From Pinus tabuliformis (Eukaryota > Streptophyta > Pinopsida > Pinales > Pinaceae): a stretch of DNA of 64,000 bases. The notes beneath the pieces were generated by a model, which ran no database searches, was not told the origin of the DNA, and saw only the letters and a list, made by a program, of their open reading frames with translations. Within the stretch, counting starts at the first letter, position 1. Every line of letters starts with the position of its first letter. The translations under genes were made by a program, and so were the position numbers. Shown one piece after another: positions 36,075-47,990 of this stretch. The DNA is taken from the NCBI GenBank assembly GCA_031772625.1, contig CM062805.1, positions 801,131,592 to 801,195,591 of the forward strand. The letters run 5' to 3'.

Positions 36075-36215
36075 AACCATGAAATCTAGAGCATGGAGAC
36101 GTCATCAAACAAGTAAAAGAATGGACACTCAATTCAAACTTGAAATCCAGAGCACAAAGACATCATCGATTAAGTAAATGAATGGACACTCAATCCAAAC
36201 CTGAAATCTAGAGCA
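36075..36215. repeat. Short tandem repeat, unit about 67 bp, about 2 copies
   Basis: The blocks GAATGGACACTCAAT, CCAAAC(C/T)TGAAATC(T/C)AGAGCA and GACATCATC recur at about 67 bp. It lies between the PPR fragment and the next open frame. Confidence 0.6.
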
Positions 36216-36439
36216 TGGTTTCTTAAAAAAGTAAAATATGGAGGAACCAAAAAAAAATAAAAATCTACTAGTATCCAATATAAGAAGCATTCAAGAAGTA
36301 CCCTGAGGCCGTGAACAATGTTGTCCCTACTTATGATGGTCAAAAGGAACCATGATTTATCCTCTAAATTCCTCTCTTTATTTCCCAGTAGGTTCTGTAC
36401 GCTAGGAGTGATTTCCTGCTGGATTCCTTGGTTATCCAT
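36170..36439 (-). pseudogene. Possible captured exon, family not recognised
   Basis: An 89-residue minus-strand open frame begins MDNQGIQQEITPSVQNLLG and continues KSWFLLTIISRDNIVHGLRV, then turns into low-quality hydrophobic sequence that looks like intron. The first 50 residues have coding character. It has the same strand as the other captured pieces. No domain is recognised. Confidence 0.25.
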
Positions 36440-39303
36440 TGGCTTAGAAACATGATCACATATGTTTAAATGCCTTTATCTTGCAGCCTTTGGTGCCACA
36501 AGTATATCAATGACCATAATGCCAGATCAACAAATGGCACGTTCATATTTAAGAACAGAAGAGGTGTTCCTTGATAACATATATTGATAACAACTATATA
36601 TATATTAATAATTTATATAATTGTTAATTGAGAATTTAGAATTTTTAAATATTATAGTAAATAAAGTAGAGTATAATGTTATTTAATTTAAAATAGATTA
36701 TATATATATATATATATAGCTCCAAAAAAAAAAAAACCAAATATGATGGTTATTGAGCATAGTAATTTTACAAACCTAAAAATGTTTCATTGGAAATTGC
36801 CTAGAAACATATATGGTTTTCAATTAGTTCACATGCCTTGGTATTTCTTCAGCTCTTCTTGTTCACAACTAGCAGTTGTGGTTGTTGCTGCCTATATATG
36901 GTCTAAATGCACTATATGATTGTTAGTACCATTTCTTTTATTTCTAAAAACTTGTTCCCAGTGATCTTATGTTTGAGATAACTATCATCCCTACATGTAG
37001 GAATCTCTGCCTTGGAACTTATATACTCTTTTTAAAGTATATGCAATCATATTTTGGTATTGAAATTATGAACTGCCTTCCTCACCATATCATAATGAAG
37101 TAAATCCATAGAAAATCTGAGTTGACTATTAAAAGAACTATGTTATGAAAATAAGATCCATCTCTATTATTTATTTATTTATTTTGGAAGTTGCTTGAAG
37201 AAATACACCTAAAGGTTGAGGGTTGCACCACATAGCATAGCTTTTCTTGACTTAAGTGTTAGCTCTGAGGGGTAGCTATTTTGCCAAAATCATTTTGTAT
37301 TTGCACTTGGCCTCGTCTCTTTTGAGACATGCTATTCAGGGGAGGAAAACTGCTATTAGAATGAATCCATGGGGAATGGCTGCATACTCTGCTGATCTGA
37401 CTAGTGAACCAATGCCCCATTGGTAGTAGTCATTTTTATTTTGACTTTCCAAATTCTTTAGTTAAAGCATAGGGTATTTTGTACTGAATAAGTTTGATTT
37501 GTAATTTGTAAATCTTCACACATAAGATGGATAAAGAAATTAGTCATGGGTTTCTAAATTTAGACAACGGACATGTTAACTTAGAGAAGCCTTGTTTTAT
37601 AGTACTATTATGTGAAAGTCAGTTCTAAGGAATTTAACCATTGGAACATGTAACTTTGACTACTGGATTCTAGTTTTATAAGGCATTTGGAGGTAGTCCG
37701 CCTTTGAAACAGAAAGGCTTTGAATAGATTTGGAACTACCATGTGTCAAAAAAAACAAAAACGGGGTTATCTTATCATTGATTATGTCCATGAATCTCAA
37801 TGGCTATGGTTTTGTTGTTGATCTCTCAACCTACTAGAATTGTGGTATTTAGTCTTCAACTATTTTGAAGTTTGACTAAAGAGTGGCCAAAATTGTTATT
37901 GATATCTTACAGAAGTTCTATTTGTGGTTTTGGAGCTAAACAGATATAATTGTGTTATAGTTTGTTTCCATTCCTAGAGCCAATTTCTTGCTAAAGTATA
38001 AAGTTGGTGGATTTTCAATTAAGGCATAAATATTTACATTTAGAGCTATTCATAAATTAGAAATCATCCATTTTTACAAAGATATTCTCTACATTATTTG
38101 ATGAATTGTTAGGCAATATTTAGGCATGAGTCACATTCTCATCCTAGACATGTGCTTAGTGTATGCTGACCACCAGAAATTACCTATGAGATCTGTCATT
38201 TTCTTTAATGGGAAATACAAGGAATGAAATTTAACATTCACAAATTGGTTAAGTTGCTCTGCCACTTGCAATTAAGTCAAGATCATTGTACTAACTTAAT
38301 TGTAGCACATTCATGTTAATAATTAAATAATAAGTGAGGATGTCAGTGAAAGACATTTTATTTTGGAACCTAGATATAAAAGATATATCTATGTGTGGGA
38401 GAATTAATTTTATTATGTTGTTGAAGATAGAAATTATTTTATTGAGAGTTTTTTCTTTGTTTTCCATCCAAGCAACTTCTAGATTACTCTGTGTATGCCA
38501 TAAAGTTGGAACATATAATCATTAAAAACACCATAAGGAATTTAATATAAAAGTCTTACTGGCAAGTACCATCCTTTAAAGAAAAGATAAAGCCCCTGCT
38601 TGCTAGTGCCATAACATGAAATATGGAGCTCGCACTTCATTAACTTCTAAAGGATATGTTTTTGATGAGTGCAAGGCATGCAAAAATAAGGATGGGTTAT
38701 GGTGAAGAAGGATTCAATCAATAATATATTATATTAAAAATATGTTAAGCCTCTCCAATCTTGCCGTATTCAGATGTATCAATAGTTTGCTATACTAATC
38801 TATTTTCCAAAAAAAATTAGATCAGTTCTTCATTATCGTTTGTATTTTAATTGTCTCGTTTAAGTGGCAAGAATCTATTTACATTATTTAAGTGGTGCTA
38901 GAATGAATTCTGTGAAGCCCATAATTTTCTTTGTTAGTTTCACAGTTTATGCAAGTAGGTTATCCATTAGGTTGGGCTTAGGCTTCCCTTTTGTAACCAC
39001 TAATAAACATTGATGTTATTAATAGCTATTAATTGATATTATTTTTAAACATTTATTGAGAAAGTGTGTTTTAGTTGGTACATTTTGGTGAAATTTATTA
39101 GCTCTCACAATCAAGAAGCAAGTATCAGGATGCAATTCCTTGTGTTGACATCTTTCTCTTTGTGAGTGCTAGCATCACTTGACCATGCCTAGGTACTTTG
39201 TAGATATGGTTACTAGAGTCAATGGGTTTGACTTGGACTTGTGGGCCTCATTCACTGGCCTGCTTGTGCTGTTACAAAGTGGCAGTGAGTCAAACTTGCC
39301 AAG
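36440..39303. other. Element D interior without recognised genes
   Basis: AT-rich DNA with a short (TA)n tract near 36,702-36,717 and no supported coding region on either strand. It ends with GTGCA (39,304-39,308), the left copy of element B's target duplication. Confidence 0.4.
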
Positions 39304-39308
39304 GTGCA

Positions 39309-40360
39309 TGTTACACTAAAAAATGTCACCATGACTATTTACAGTTAGTATGGCTCTATCAACAGTCATGCTATCCTCCTGGGCAAGTCTTATGCCTCTG
39401 CTCTCCATGTCAAACTCCAAAAAGAGAGAAAGTCTTTATAAATGTGTTTATCTCTGGGTACGCAGGTTCTCTCAACCTTACCTGTGGGTACGAACCCAAT
39501 GTTCACAAAAACTGCGTACTTGTACGCTCTGTATGTAATGGGGCAGGTGCGTCCCCCTGTAAAGGTCAAAATGCGCAAGTTTCATCTTTAAAAAGTTACT
39601 TGTGGTCATTTCTAGAGCATTCTAGAAGGTTGTTCGACGTGTATTGAGCGCCTCCAGATGGTTCATGTACCCCTATCAAAGAGGAACTTATCCCATCAAT
39701 AAGGGAGCTATCCCATCCAAAGAGGGGATTATCCCATTGATGGTGGACCTGATTAACTTCCTCTTGAGCACTATAAATACAGGCATTGGGCCAGAAGGAG
39801 GGGAGGTTGGAAGCTAAAGATTTCTAAGGGTAGATGCTGCTGGAATTAGGACTCCCATTTAGAAGCTTGTGAGGAGAGATTGCCATCTTTGCTTGTTCTA
39901 TTTGGAAGTGGGTGAGCTTTGTCAAAGTAAAGGAGAACTCTTGATGGACCCTGGGAGGGACTTGCACAACACCAAGGCTCAGGTTGTAATTGTTCCTTTT
40001 GTTTCCTATTAATGCAAATGAGTCCATTCTTCTCAATAACTTGTTATTTATGGGTTGTTTCATGTACTCCTTGGTCTATGTGTTAAATATGTTTTATTCT
40101 ATGAGATTATCAAGTGCTATTTAATCGTTTGATTGTTAGTGGATGCAGGTTTCAAAGTGAAGGAGGAGCTCATCCGGATCAGCGGAGCTGGACTGCTACA
40201 ACAGCGCTGGACTACAGGTAGGATCTAAACACTTGATTTCTTATATAGTAAATGCATGTTTAGAGAAGGATTTCTCTTGTTTGTCTTGTTTGTCACTAGA
40301 GAGTCTTAGGCTCCTAGGGAGGTTGGTTGTGTCCGCACTATCGACTCTTTCCGCCTGACA
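39309..40360 (+). repeat. Element B 5' LTR
   Basis: It runs from TGTTACACTAAAAAATG to CCGCCTGACA. It is near-identical to 53,966-55,016. U3 contains a TATAAATA box. Downstream of it, GGAACAA-free T-rich DNA leads to the primer site 3 bp after the end. Repeated GTACGC and GCGTCC motifs lie in the first 250 bp. Confidence 0.95.
39772..39779 (+). promoter_or_regulatory. TATA box of element B 5' LTR
   Basis: TATAAATA lies in CACTATAAATACAGG, a textbook plant TATA context. The copy at 54,429-54,436 in the 3' LTR is unchanged. It predicts transcription start about 30 bp downstream. Confidence 0.7.
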
Positions 40361-40363
40361 AAA

Positions 40364-40381
40364 TGGCGACCATACTGGGGA
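40364..40381 (+). other. Element B primer-binding site (tRNA-Arg type)
   Basis: TGGCGACCATACTGGGGA starts 3 bp after the LTR. The TGGCGAC and CTGGGGA ends match the arginine-tRNA-type site of Tat/Ogre elements. Confidence 0.82.
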
Positions 40382-42382
40382 CTCCATTGATGTGAAAGTC
40401 TTTTCCTTTGTATGCAACTTTGATCTGAGAAAAGTCATTTATTTTCTGGTTTTTGGCTCTGTGACTTTGCATTTGGGTGGGTTAGCTTAGGGTTAGATTG
40501 AATTTAGCTTTTCTTGGTTTTTTCAGTAGGACGCACCCTCTGAGTATTGCACAGTGCGTCCCTGTACGCACTGTTGCTGTGTGCACAGAGCGGGCCCGCA
40601 CCTGGCTTAACTGGTTGCCTGCGTCCCCTGCTAAAAATTAAGAAATTTCCATTTTTTGCATTTTTTCTCTTGGATTTTGCTTTTTATTAGTTTTTACTGC
40701 CCAGATCCATTAGTCTCTTGTCAAAGATCTTCACCTGAACTTGTTTCGATAGCATTGAGTGTTTTAGTGGATTTCATAGAAGTTTAAGCCCTAGGGTTTG
40801 ATTTTTGAGTAGGTCTTGTAGTGACTTTGGCGGTAGAAGTTGTCAAGCCTTAGATCTCTCTGGTTTTGTCAGCCTTCTTAGAAGTCGGACCTGTCATAAA
40901 GTCTACCTGTGAGAGTAACTTACCTTTGAGTTATCTCTTTGGCAAATTTCGAAGTGCTTGTTGATTGAGTATTGAATTCCATTTTACAAAAAGAACAAAA
41001 AGATTTGAGTTTTGTTTTGACTGGTCTTTTGATTCTGCATTAGCTGGTCCTTGACTTGATTGTGGTCAAGTAAAACAACCTAGAATCATCCTTGTAGGCT
41101 TTTGCCTCGTTAGGTTTGCTTAGAGTAAATTTCTTTTTGATTTGCTTGTGAGTCAAGTTTTCATAGATTTTATAACTTTTGAGATTGATTTTCGTTAAAA
41201 TAGATTTATATGCTTTATTAAATAAGAGAAAATACAAAAACATCTCCTTTGAAAAGTTTTGTTTCAAGTAGCTTTGAAGAGTTTTGAAAGAAAAAGAGTT
41301 TTTCGTGCACGTAGGGAGTGGTCATGTTTGTATGCTTGGGAAGATAAAGAGAATTGTTTCTTTGATTGTCTTTACTAAGAAAGTTGTTTTCTATAAAGTT
41401 TGCATTTCTCAACTCTCTTAGTTAGGAATTTCATTGAAAGAGAAAAGTAGCGTAAATCATCCTAGGTGCATCTTTGTAGTGGTTTGAGTCGAGTCTACAC
41501 ACCATTGGTTTCACTTCCGCTACCCTTTGTCTTTAAGAAAAACCATAAAATTAACGCTTAAAGTAAAATCAACGTAGTAATTTTTATTTACTAGGGCTCT
41601 GAAACACCAATTTAGATCAGGCTAGTGTCTTGGAGTAGGAGAGTAATTAACTCTCCAAGACAACAAAACCAAACAAGTAGCTTATCTTGTGATAGAATAA
41701 ATCCAATTGTCTCATTTGTACTCTGGGAAAGCTCCTCTTAAAGGAGAAGCACGAGCTCGTGTCCGAACCAGTGAGGGGATCAATCCCCCCTCGTTGGGAA
41801 CGACGCCAGACACGCACGTATTACAAACGGTAAACCTCGGATTAACCATTGTCGAGGAGCCAGGGGTCACTTGTCGGTAAACCTTGGATTATTGTCAAGG
41901 AACCGGCAAGGGGATTGAGCTTGATACTCTGCCCTTGCGTGCTGTCGGAGTGTAGACTGTTCCCCCAGGTGCATTTGTTGCGGTTGGTAACCTTAGTGAC
42001 CATTATCTTTAGGATTCTACCGAGGTGACGGTGGAGGGAAGATCCCACTGTACCTGGAGCAGACGTCGGCTAGACTCACTTGGATTTTCCGGGGGGTTCA
42101 CTTCACTCGAGACGGTTAAAGTGGAGGAACTTGTGCCGGTCTATTCATTAAGCAGGTTGCCGGGGTAACTGTTCCACCCGCCACTTCTGTACTGAATCCG
42201 GCGATGTTGGGTTTCATCTCCAACTAGCGTTTTTGGTCTGGAAGGCTACTGTTTGTGCTTGGTTTGACGCCCTAGATTCTTTAGGCGTGTGATTCAAATT
42301 TGTTTGGTTCTTTAGAGACTTTAGGTGGTTTGATTTGAGATTTTACTTTGTTTTCGTGTGTAGTAGTTAAAAGTTTTTAGCT
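40382..42382 (+). other. Element B 5' leader, noncoding
   Basis: A 2 kb leader carries no supported gene. Its first 250 bp contain clustered GGACGCA/TGCGTCC motifs (40,531, 40,553, 40,565 and 40,618). The last 650 bp (41,740-42,240) are GC-richer, with short repeats such as GTAAACCT(C/T)GGATTA around 41,830 and 41,878. It may hold packaging signals. Confidence 0.5.
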
Positions 42383-44874
42383 GTGGCGGAATTACCGAGA
42401 CAGTCCCGTAGACTTCGGGGCCAGTCTCCTGAAGTTGTTTCTGTGGCCGAATTGTTGAGAAGATCCCGTAGACTTAGGGGTGAACCTCCTCGAGACGACC
42501 CCAGTAATCTAGAAGGTTTGAAGGTCCTTGTAACTCCTCCTAGTGGCAGTAGAGTAGGTTCACCTGAAGAAGGAGAATCTTCCTTGGTAGTCCATTCAGA
42601 TTACCAAGGTCTAGAGACAGGTTATAATCCCGAAGCTGTTACAGTTTCTGAGCTTGTTGGTAGTTTTTCGTCTACTAGTGATACAGGCGAAGAACCTGAA
42701 ATATCTGAACCTGTTACTCCGACTTCTAGTGTTCCAGATTCACCAAGAGTAGAACGAGTTATCACCGAAAATCTTCCTACTGGTCTGATTGCTATCGAAG
42801 AACTTGCTCCAGAGGAAGAAATAGGCGTCTCTAACCTTGAAGATCAACTTACTATTGAACTCAGGGAGCGTGAATCTATCTTTTACAGTCCTCCTAGAAG
42901 TACTACTTGGTACCTTTCGTTAACCAATTATTTAGACAACTCAGGGGTAGGTTTTTCTACACCTCGTACTCCTTTCCCACCTAGAGGTATTTATACTCCT
43001 GTAAATATGTCTGGTCAGTCGTCGTGTTTACTCAAACTCCTGAATCTTTCTTACACGGCGGTCCTTCTGTTCCCACTGGGTATCAATCACTTTCTGGTAC
43101 CTTTGCGGGGGCATCTCCTCAACCCATTGATCATGGGTTATTAGCTGGAAACAGTGGTAATATGCCATTGGGTGTAGGAGACATTTACATGATGTCAGGT
43201 TCAGTTCCCATTTCCCAACCTCAAGGTGGCCAATTACCGCCTGGGGGGCAGCCTCAGTTAACGCCTGGGGGGCAACCTCAAGGTACACAAATCGTGTCTG
43301 GGGGGAAACTTCAAGGTCAGTATGTACCTATGGTGCAATACATGCCTCAAGGTCAACCCCAGCCTCAATATGTACCCCAGGGTCAACCTCGGTATCAACC
43401 TCAAGAGTATCAACCCCAAGGATGGCAACCTCAAGGGTATCAACCCCAAGGGTATCAACCTCAAGGGTATCAACCTCAAGGTCAAGGTCAACCCCAGTAT
43501 CCGTATTTACCTCAAGGTTATCAACCTCAAGGTCAATACTCGAGTCAAGGTTATCAACCACCTCAAGGTCAATCATATGTTCAAGGTATGGGAACTGCAC
43601 CTTTCAATTATCAATCCTATCCTCAATCCGGTTATGGATCTCAGTATCCTCAACCTGTTACGGGTCAATACCCCGGAATGTTAGTATGGGACCCATCACA
43701 GGGTCAACAGGTGTTGCAGCCAAGTATACAGTTGGTACCTCAAGCTGGACAACTTGTAGTTTCTGGTCCTCCCCAGCAACTGCAACCTGTCCAGTCAAAT
43801 GTTCAAACTTCTGTAACTTCGGTAGTTACTCAGCCGCCAATTGCACCTAGTACTCCATCTCAAACGGCTGCTGCAACTACTGCTACATCTTCCACACTTA
43901 CTTCTGGAGTATCGACAGCTCCGGTTTCTACTGTCTCTGCAACCACTCCTCAGACATCTTTACCGTTGTCTGGATCTACGATTCAAACCACGGTCCAGAT
44001 GCCTACAGGTCAGCCTGGTATAAGTACGGTTGTCACTACTCAACCTCAATTTGTTCATCAACCGTACCAGGGACAGTACCAACATGGGCAAGCTGTCCAA
44101 CAGCCGGTTTACCAGTATCAACCGTATCCTGGGTACACTTATCAACAACCTCAACAACCCCAGTACGGTCCGGTTAATCCTGGTTTTCTAGGAGGATATA
44201 ATATCCCTAATGCGACTCCTGTTCCTAGTTATCCTGGATATCCTCCTCCTGGGACTGGTCTTGTGACCCAGAGTTTTAGAGATCCTAACCGGCAGTTACC
44301 GTTTATCGCAACTTTGGATTTACCAGACTTGACGCGCCTAACGAACGATCCAATTCAATATCTTCCGTTCTGGCCGCCAATGCCAAATAAGTTGCCCAGT
44401 GATATACCCAAGTTCGAAGGTAAGTCTGGAGAGGATCCGTCCAATCATGTGATGACTTACCATCTCTGGTGTGCTTCAAATTCTATCTCGGATGATTCGA
44501 TCCGTTTACGTCTTTTCCAGCGTACACTCATTGGTCTCGCGGCAAAGTGGTACATTGAGTTACCACGGGCCTCTTTTTACAATTTCAGCCAGTTAGCTAC
44601 CTCGTTCCTAACTCACTTTCAGTTGCCGGTCAGATACGATAACGACACGGAGTTATTAACTTCACTAAAACAATTGACGTCCACGTATATTTCTGATCAC
44701 ATTCATGAGTGGAGACGTCGAAGAAGGCTAGTGAAAGTTTTTATTCCGGACCAAATCTTAGCTGAATGGTTTGTTAAATCATTATTACCGAAGATTACTG
44801 AAGATGTAGCTAAGGCCGGAGTAGTTACTGAGGAGCAAGTCATTGCTCAGGCGCAGTACCTTGACTTAGTTTAG
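42383..44874 (+). pseudogene. Element B gag with prion-like YQPQG region (frameshifted)
   Basis: Frame 1 (42,383-43,144) begins GTGGCGGAATTACCG, likely a former ATG. Its N-terminus holds a duplicated motif (AELPRQSRRLRG, AELLRRSRRLRG). Near 43,020 the reading must shift frame to 43,024-44,874. That part has a Pro/Gln/Tyr/Gly-rich domain with YQPQG repeats at about 43,340-43,680, a Thr/Ser/Val-rich stretch, a second Gln/Tyr-rich part, then the capsid: PKFEGKSGEDPSNHVMTYHL, GLAAKWYIELP and FLTHFQLPVRY. A TAG at 44,872-44,874 ends it, although the frame then stays open into the protease region. Gag forms the virus-like particle. Total length would be about 830 residues, long for a plant Gag because of the low-complexity domain. 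Confidence 0.85.
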
Positions 44875-46401
44875 ACTCAGTCGGGTACGTTACACGAGAA
44901 GATTCCAGATCTTCCAAAATCGAATCAAATCGCTGCTGCTCCTTCGGGATCTCATGCCGCTGATGGTATGATTGGCATCGTGAATACAAAGAGCAAGAAG
45001 AAGTCTTCCAAGAATTCTACTACTCCTATAATCACTTTACCTGATTCCCCGACAGGAGAGTCTTCTCCTGAACTTTCCGCCGATATTCACGCTGTAGAGT
45101 CATCTACGGTCAAATCAAAAAACGGTGGGAAGAAGAAAGGAAAGAAGAAGGCTAAAGCAGACAAGGCTCCGAAGGAGAAAACGGAAAAGTTGGAAACCAA
45201 TGACGAAAAGCGCAAACCTCGATATCCTTGTCTTATTTGTGAAGAGGATCATTTTACAAGAGATTGCCCTCATCGGGCCGAGGTTGTGAAAATAGTCAAA
45301 GGTTCTCCCACTCCTGTTGTGTTAAAAAATCCATTTCCAGAGCAGGAGAATAAGATGATAGGTTCTTCCTCGACTGCCAGTGAAGAACCCATTTTGATGA
45401 TGTCTCATGTGAGGATTGCGACTCGATCGCAAGATTATGGTAGTAAGAATCCTGTTGATGGTAAAGAAGCAGAATCTTCTCATTCTAATCCATCAACCTC
45501 AGCTCCTGGTTCTGATCCACTACAGATCGAAAAACCTAACCCGGACTTAGTAATTAAACCGCCCGCCAAGGGTGTACTTCGAAGGTCTGCTTTCAATCCA
45601 CATGCGAGAGCGGCCCAGAATTACAACATTGTTGAGGACTTAGCTGTTTCACCCTCAGCCATGTCGGCGTTAGAAGTGCTGCAATCATGCCCAACACAAC
45701 GAAAATTACTTTTGTCGGCTATCGGAGCTGTTGATGTTCAGGACCCGAACCTGATAATCTTCGATCTAGAAAATAGTACACCGCATCTACCCCATCAAAT
45801 GGCTTTCCAAATTCCAGTGATAGTAAAAAACAGGCCTATTCATCGGACTGTGATTGATGAGGGAGCTTCTACGTGTATTATGTCGATTCAATGTTGGAGA
45901 TCGCTTGGTTCTCCTTCGTTGAACCAATCCCCGACCATCCTTAAGGCCTTTGATGGCCGTGGGTTCCGTCCGTTTGGTATTCTACAGGAATTGCCTATAG
46001 GGGTAGAAGGTAAAACCGTTAGTCTGGATGTGGAGGTGGTTGATGCCCCTCTAGACTACAACCTTCTTTTGGGTCGAAGTTGGTCATATGCTATGACAGC
46101 GGTCGTTTCATCGGTCTTCAGAGTAATTAAGTTTCCACATAACGGTAAGATCGTGACGATTGATCAGCTGACATACTTTTCATCCGACCCAGCCTCTTCA
46201 GAGAGTATCCAGCATGTCGGTAAGACGACAATCCCTTATAGGGACGTTGGCGTAGGTTTAGTTAAAGATTCCGGTTTACTGGGAACTTTTCCTTTACCTC
46301 CAATCAACGCAGACCCTTCATTTCAATCAATTCATATGATTACATCAGAAAACATTATTTATGATGATTCTTGGATCATCCCATCTGAATCTGAGATAGA
46401 C
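44875..46401 (+). pseudogene. Element B zinc knuckle and aspartic protease
   Basis: This continues the gag frame directly after the TAG. It has a lysine-rich segment (GKKKGKKKAKADK), one knuckle CLICEEDHFTRDC (CX2CX3HX4C) near 45,230-45,268, then the protease: HRTVIDEGASTCIMS near 45,841-45,885 (D-x-G-A-S active site), GRGFRPFGILQELPIG and APLDYNLLLGRSW. The domain itself is intact. The frame runs to TAA at 46,420-46,422, but the last codons lie in the 202 bp insertion; the original sequence ends at EID (46,393-46,401) and continues as the RT frame after it. The same knuckle type and protease wording occur in element A. Confidence 0.85.
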
Positions 46402-46612
46402 ATGGAAAATTTTAGGGGCTAATGTTCACCATTGGGCTAATTTTCCATGATTTTTCCACAGATTCGCCAATTTCCAATTTTATGACGATTCGCCCTTTAG
46501 ATCGATATAGAGACCAAATATATCAATAAACATTTATAATTTGCATATTGATTAGTGAGATTCGCCAATGTTTTAAACTTCAAGTCCATCCTTAAAATCC
46601 TTGGAGATAGAC
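46393..46612. mobile_element. 202 bp insertion with 9 bp duplication at the protease-RT boundary
   Basis: GAGATAGAC occurs at 46,393-46,401 and 46,604-46,612. The first copy is in the protease frame and the second in the RT frame, both reading Glu-Ile-Asp, so removing the insert joins the two frames exactly. The insert (46,402-46,603) contains three ATTCGCC motifs and no coding sequence. A 9 bp duplication fits Mutator-type transposons, but I see no convincing terminal inverted repeats, only weak GGAAAATTTTAG versus AGGATTTTAAG similarity at the ends. Confidence 0.65.
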
Positions 46613-47990
46613 TCATTCGGTGATGCTATGCCTTTGAGTCCATATGAAATTGCTTACGAAGCCGTCATGTCTTTTACCGACTCGCGTTCAACCGAGATCG
46701 ACCAAATGAATGTGATCAGTGGAGAATCACTTTTCACATCAACCTTAGAACGGATAGCGTTTCCCGAAGTCGTGTCATCTGACGAACAACTTCGCAAAAT
46801 CCTAAGTGTAGACGATCTACCATGGGAAGATCTCCATCACAGATCTTCGTTTTTACCTAAGGATGATGCTTTTGAAAATGATTTTTCATCTATCTTTACC
46901 GCTGAATATGTCAAAGACGCTCAGAATCCAACGAAACATTCTGATTTAGAGTTGAATTTAGGGAATATTTCTCGCACTATTCCCATTGATATTTCAGTGA
47001 AGCCCGGAATTGAGGAAAACATTCATATAGGTGCCTCATGTACAGAAGATGAAATCCAAACTTACAAGGCCCTATTCCAAGAATTCCGCGATGTGTTTGC
47101 CTGGTCTTACGAGGAAATGCCGGGAATCGACCCTGCCATTGTTGTTCATGAAATAAAGACCTATCCGGATGCTAAACCCGTCCAGCAACGGTTGCGTCAG
47201 ATTCACCCTCGGAAAGCGGCTGCGATTAAAGCAGAAGTCGAGAAGCTGTTGAAAGCAGGTTTCATTTATCCAATCCCGTTAACAGATTGGGTATCGAATA
47301 TTGTTCCGGTCAACAAGAAACAAGGAACAATAAGAATCTGTATCGACTATAGGGATATAAATCGAGCTTGTCCGAAAGACAACTATCCTACGCCTTATAT
47401 CGATCAAATTATTGATGATTGTGCCGGAAGTGAAATGTTTTCCTTCATGGATGGTTTTTCGGGCTATAATCAAATCAATATTCTGCCTGCCGACCAACCA
47501 AAAACGGCATTCATTTGTCCATGGGGGACATTTGCTTATTGCAAATTACCTTTTGGGCTTAAGAATGCTGGGGCCACTTTTCAACGGGCGATGTCTTATG
47601 CATTTCATGACATCAAGCACATTGTGCAACCGTACCTCGATGATTTGCCTGCTCATTCTTTACACCGAGCTGATCACCTTGTCCACTTACGAGCAATTTT
47701 TATGAGGTGTAGGCATTATCGAATTCGGTTGAATCCCCACAAGTGTGTGTTTTGTATAGAGACGGGTCGATTGCTGGGATTTGTTGTTTCAAAAGACGGC
47801 ATTCGCGTCGATCCCTCGAAGGTCGAAGCTATCATCAAATTGCCTCCTCCTTCGAGTTTGCGCCAACTCCAAAGTTTGCAAGGGAAAGCGAACTTTTTAC
47901 GCCGATTCATTCCAAACTACGCCGAGGTCACTAAAGGTTTTACACGGTTGTTGAAACAGAACGCTCAATTCTTTTGGGACAGATTGCCCA
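46604..47990 (+). pseudogene. Element B reverse transcriptase
   Basis: After a Tat-type linker (SFGDAMPLSPYEIAYEAVMS) the domain begins near 47,000. It shows PVQQRLRQIHPRKAAAI, RICIDYRDINRACPKD, FMDGFSGYNQI, LPFGLKNAGATFQRAM, the catalytic YLDD (near 47,633-47,644), LGFVVSKDGIRVDP and GKANFLRRFIPNYAE. All main RT blocks and both Asp of YLDD are intact. The frame is lost near 47,980, where the tether to RNase H shifts by one base. It copies element RNA into DNA. Confidence 0.88.

Noticed and set aside
39222-39647. 141-residue open frame crossing the left edge of element B
   Set aside because: It spans the insertion junction and the LTR, so it is a chance frame.
46216-46606. Ogre-type intron between protease and RT of element B
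   Set aside because: A GGTAAGA donor-like site exists at 46,216, but the 9 bp direct repeat that restores the frame exactly explains the break better as an insertion.
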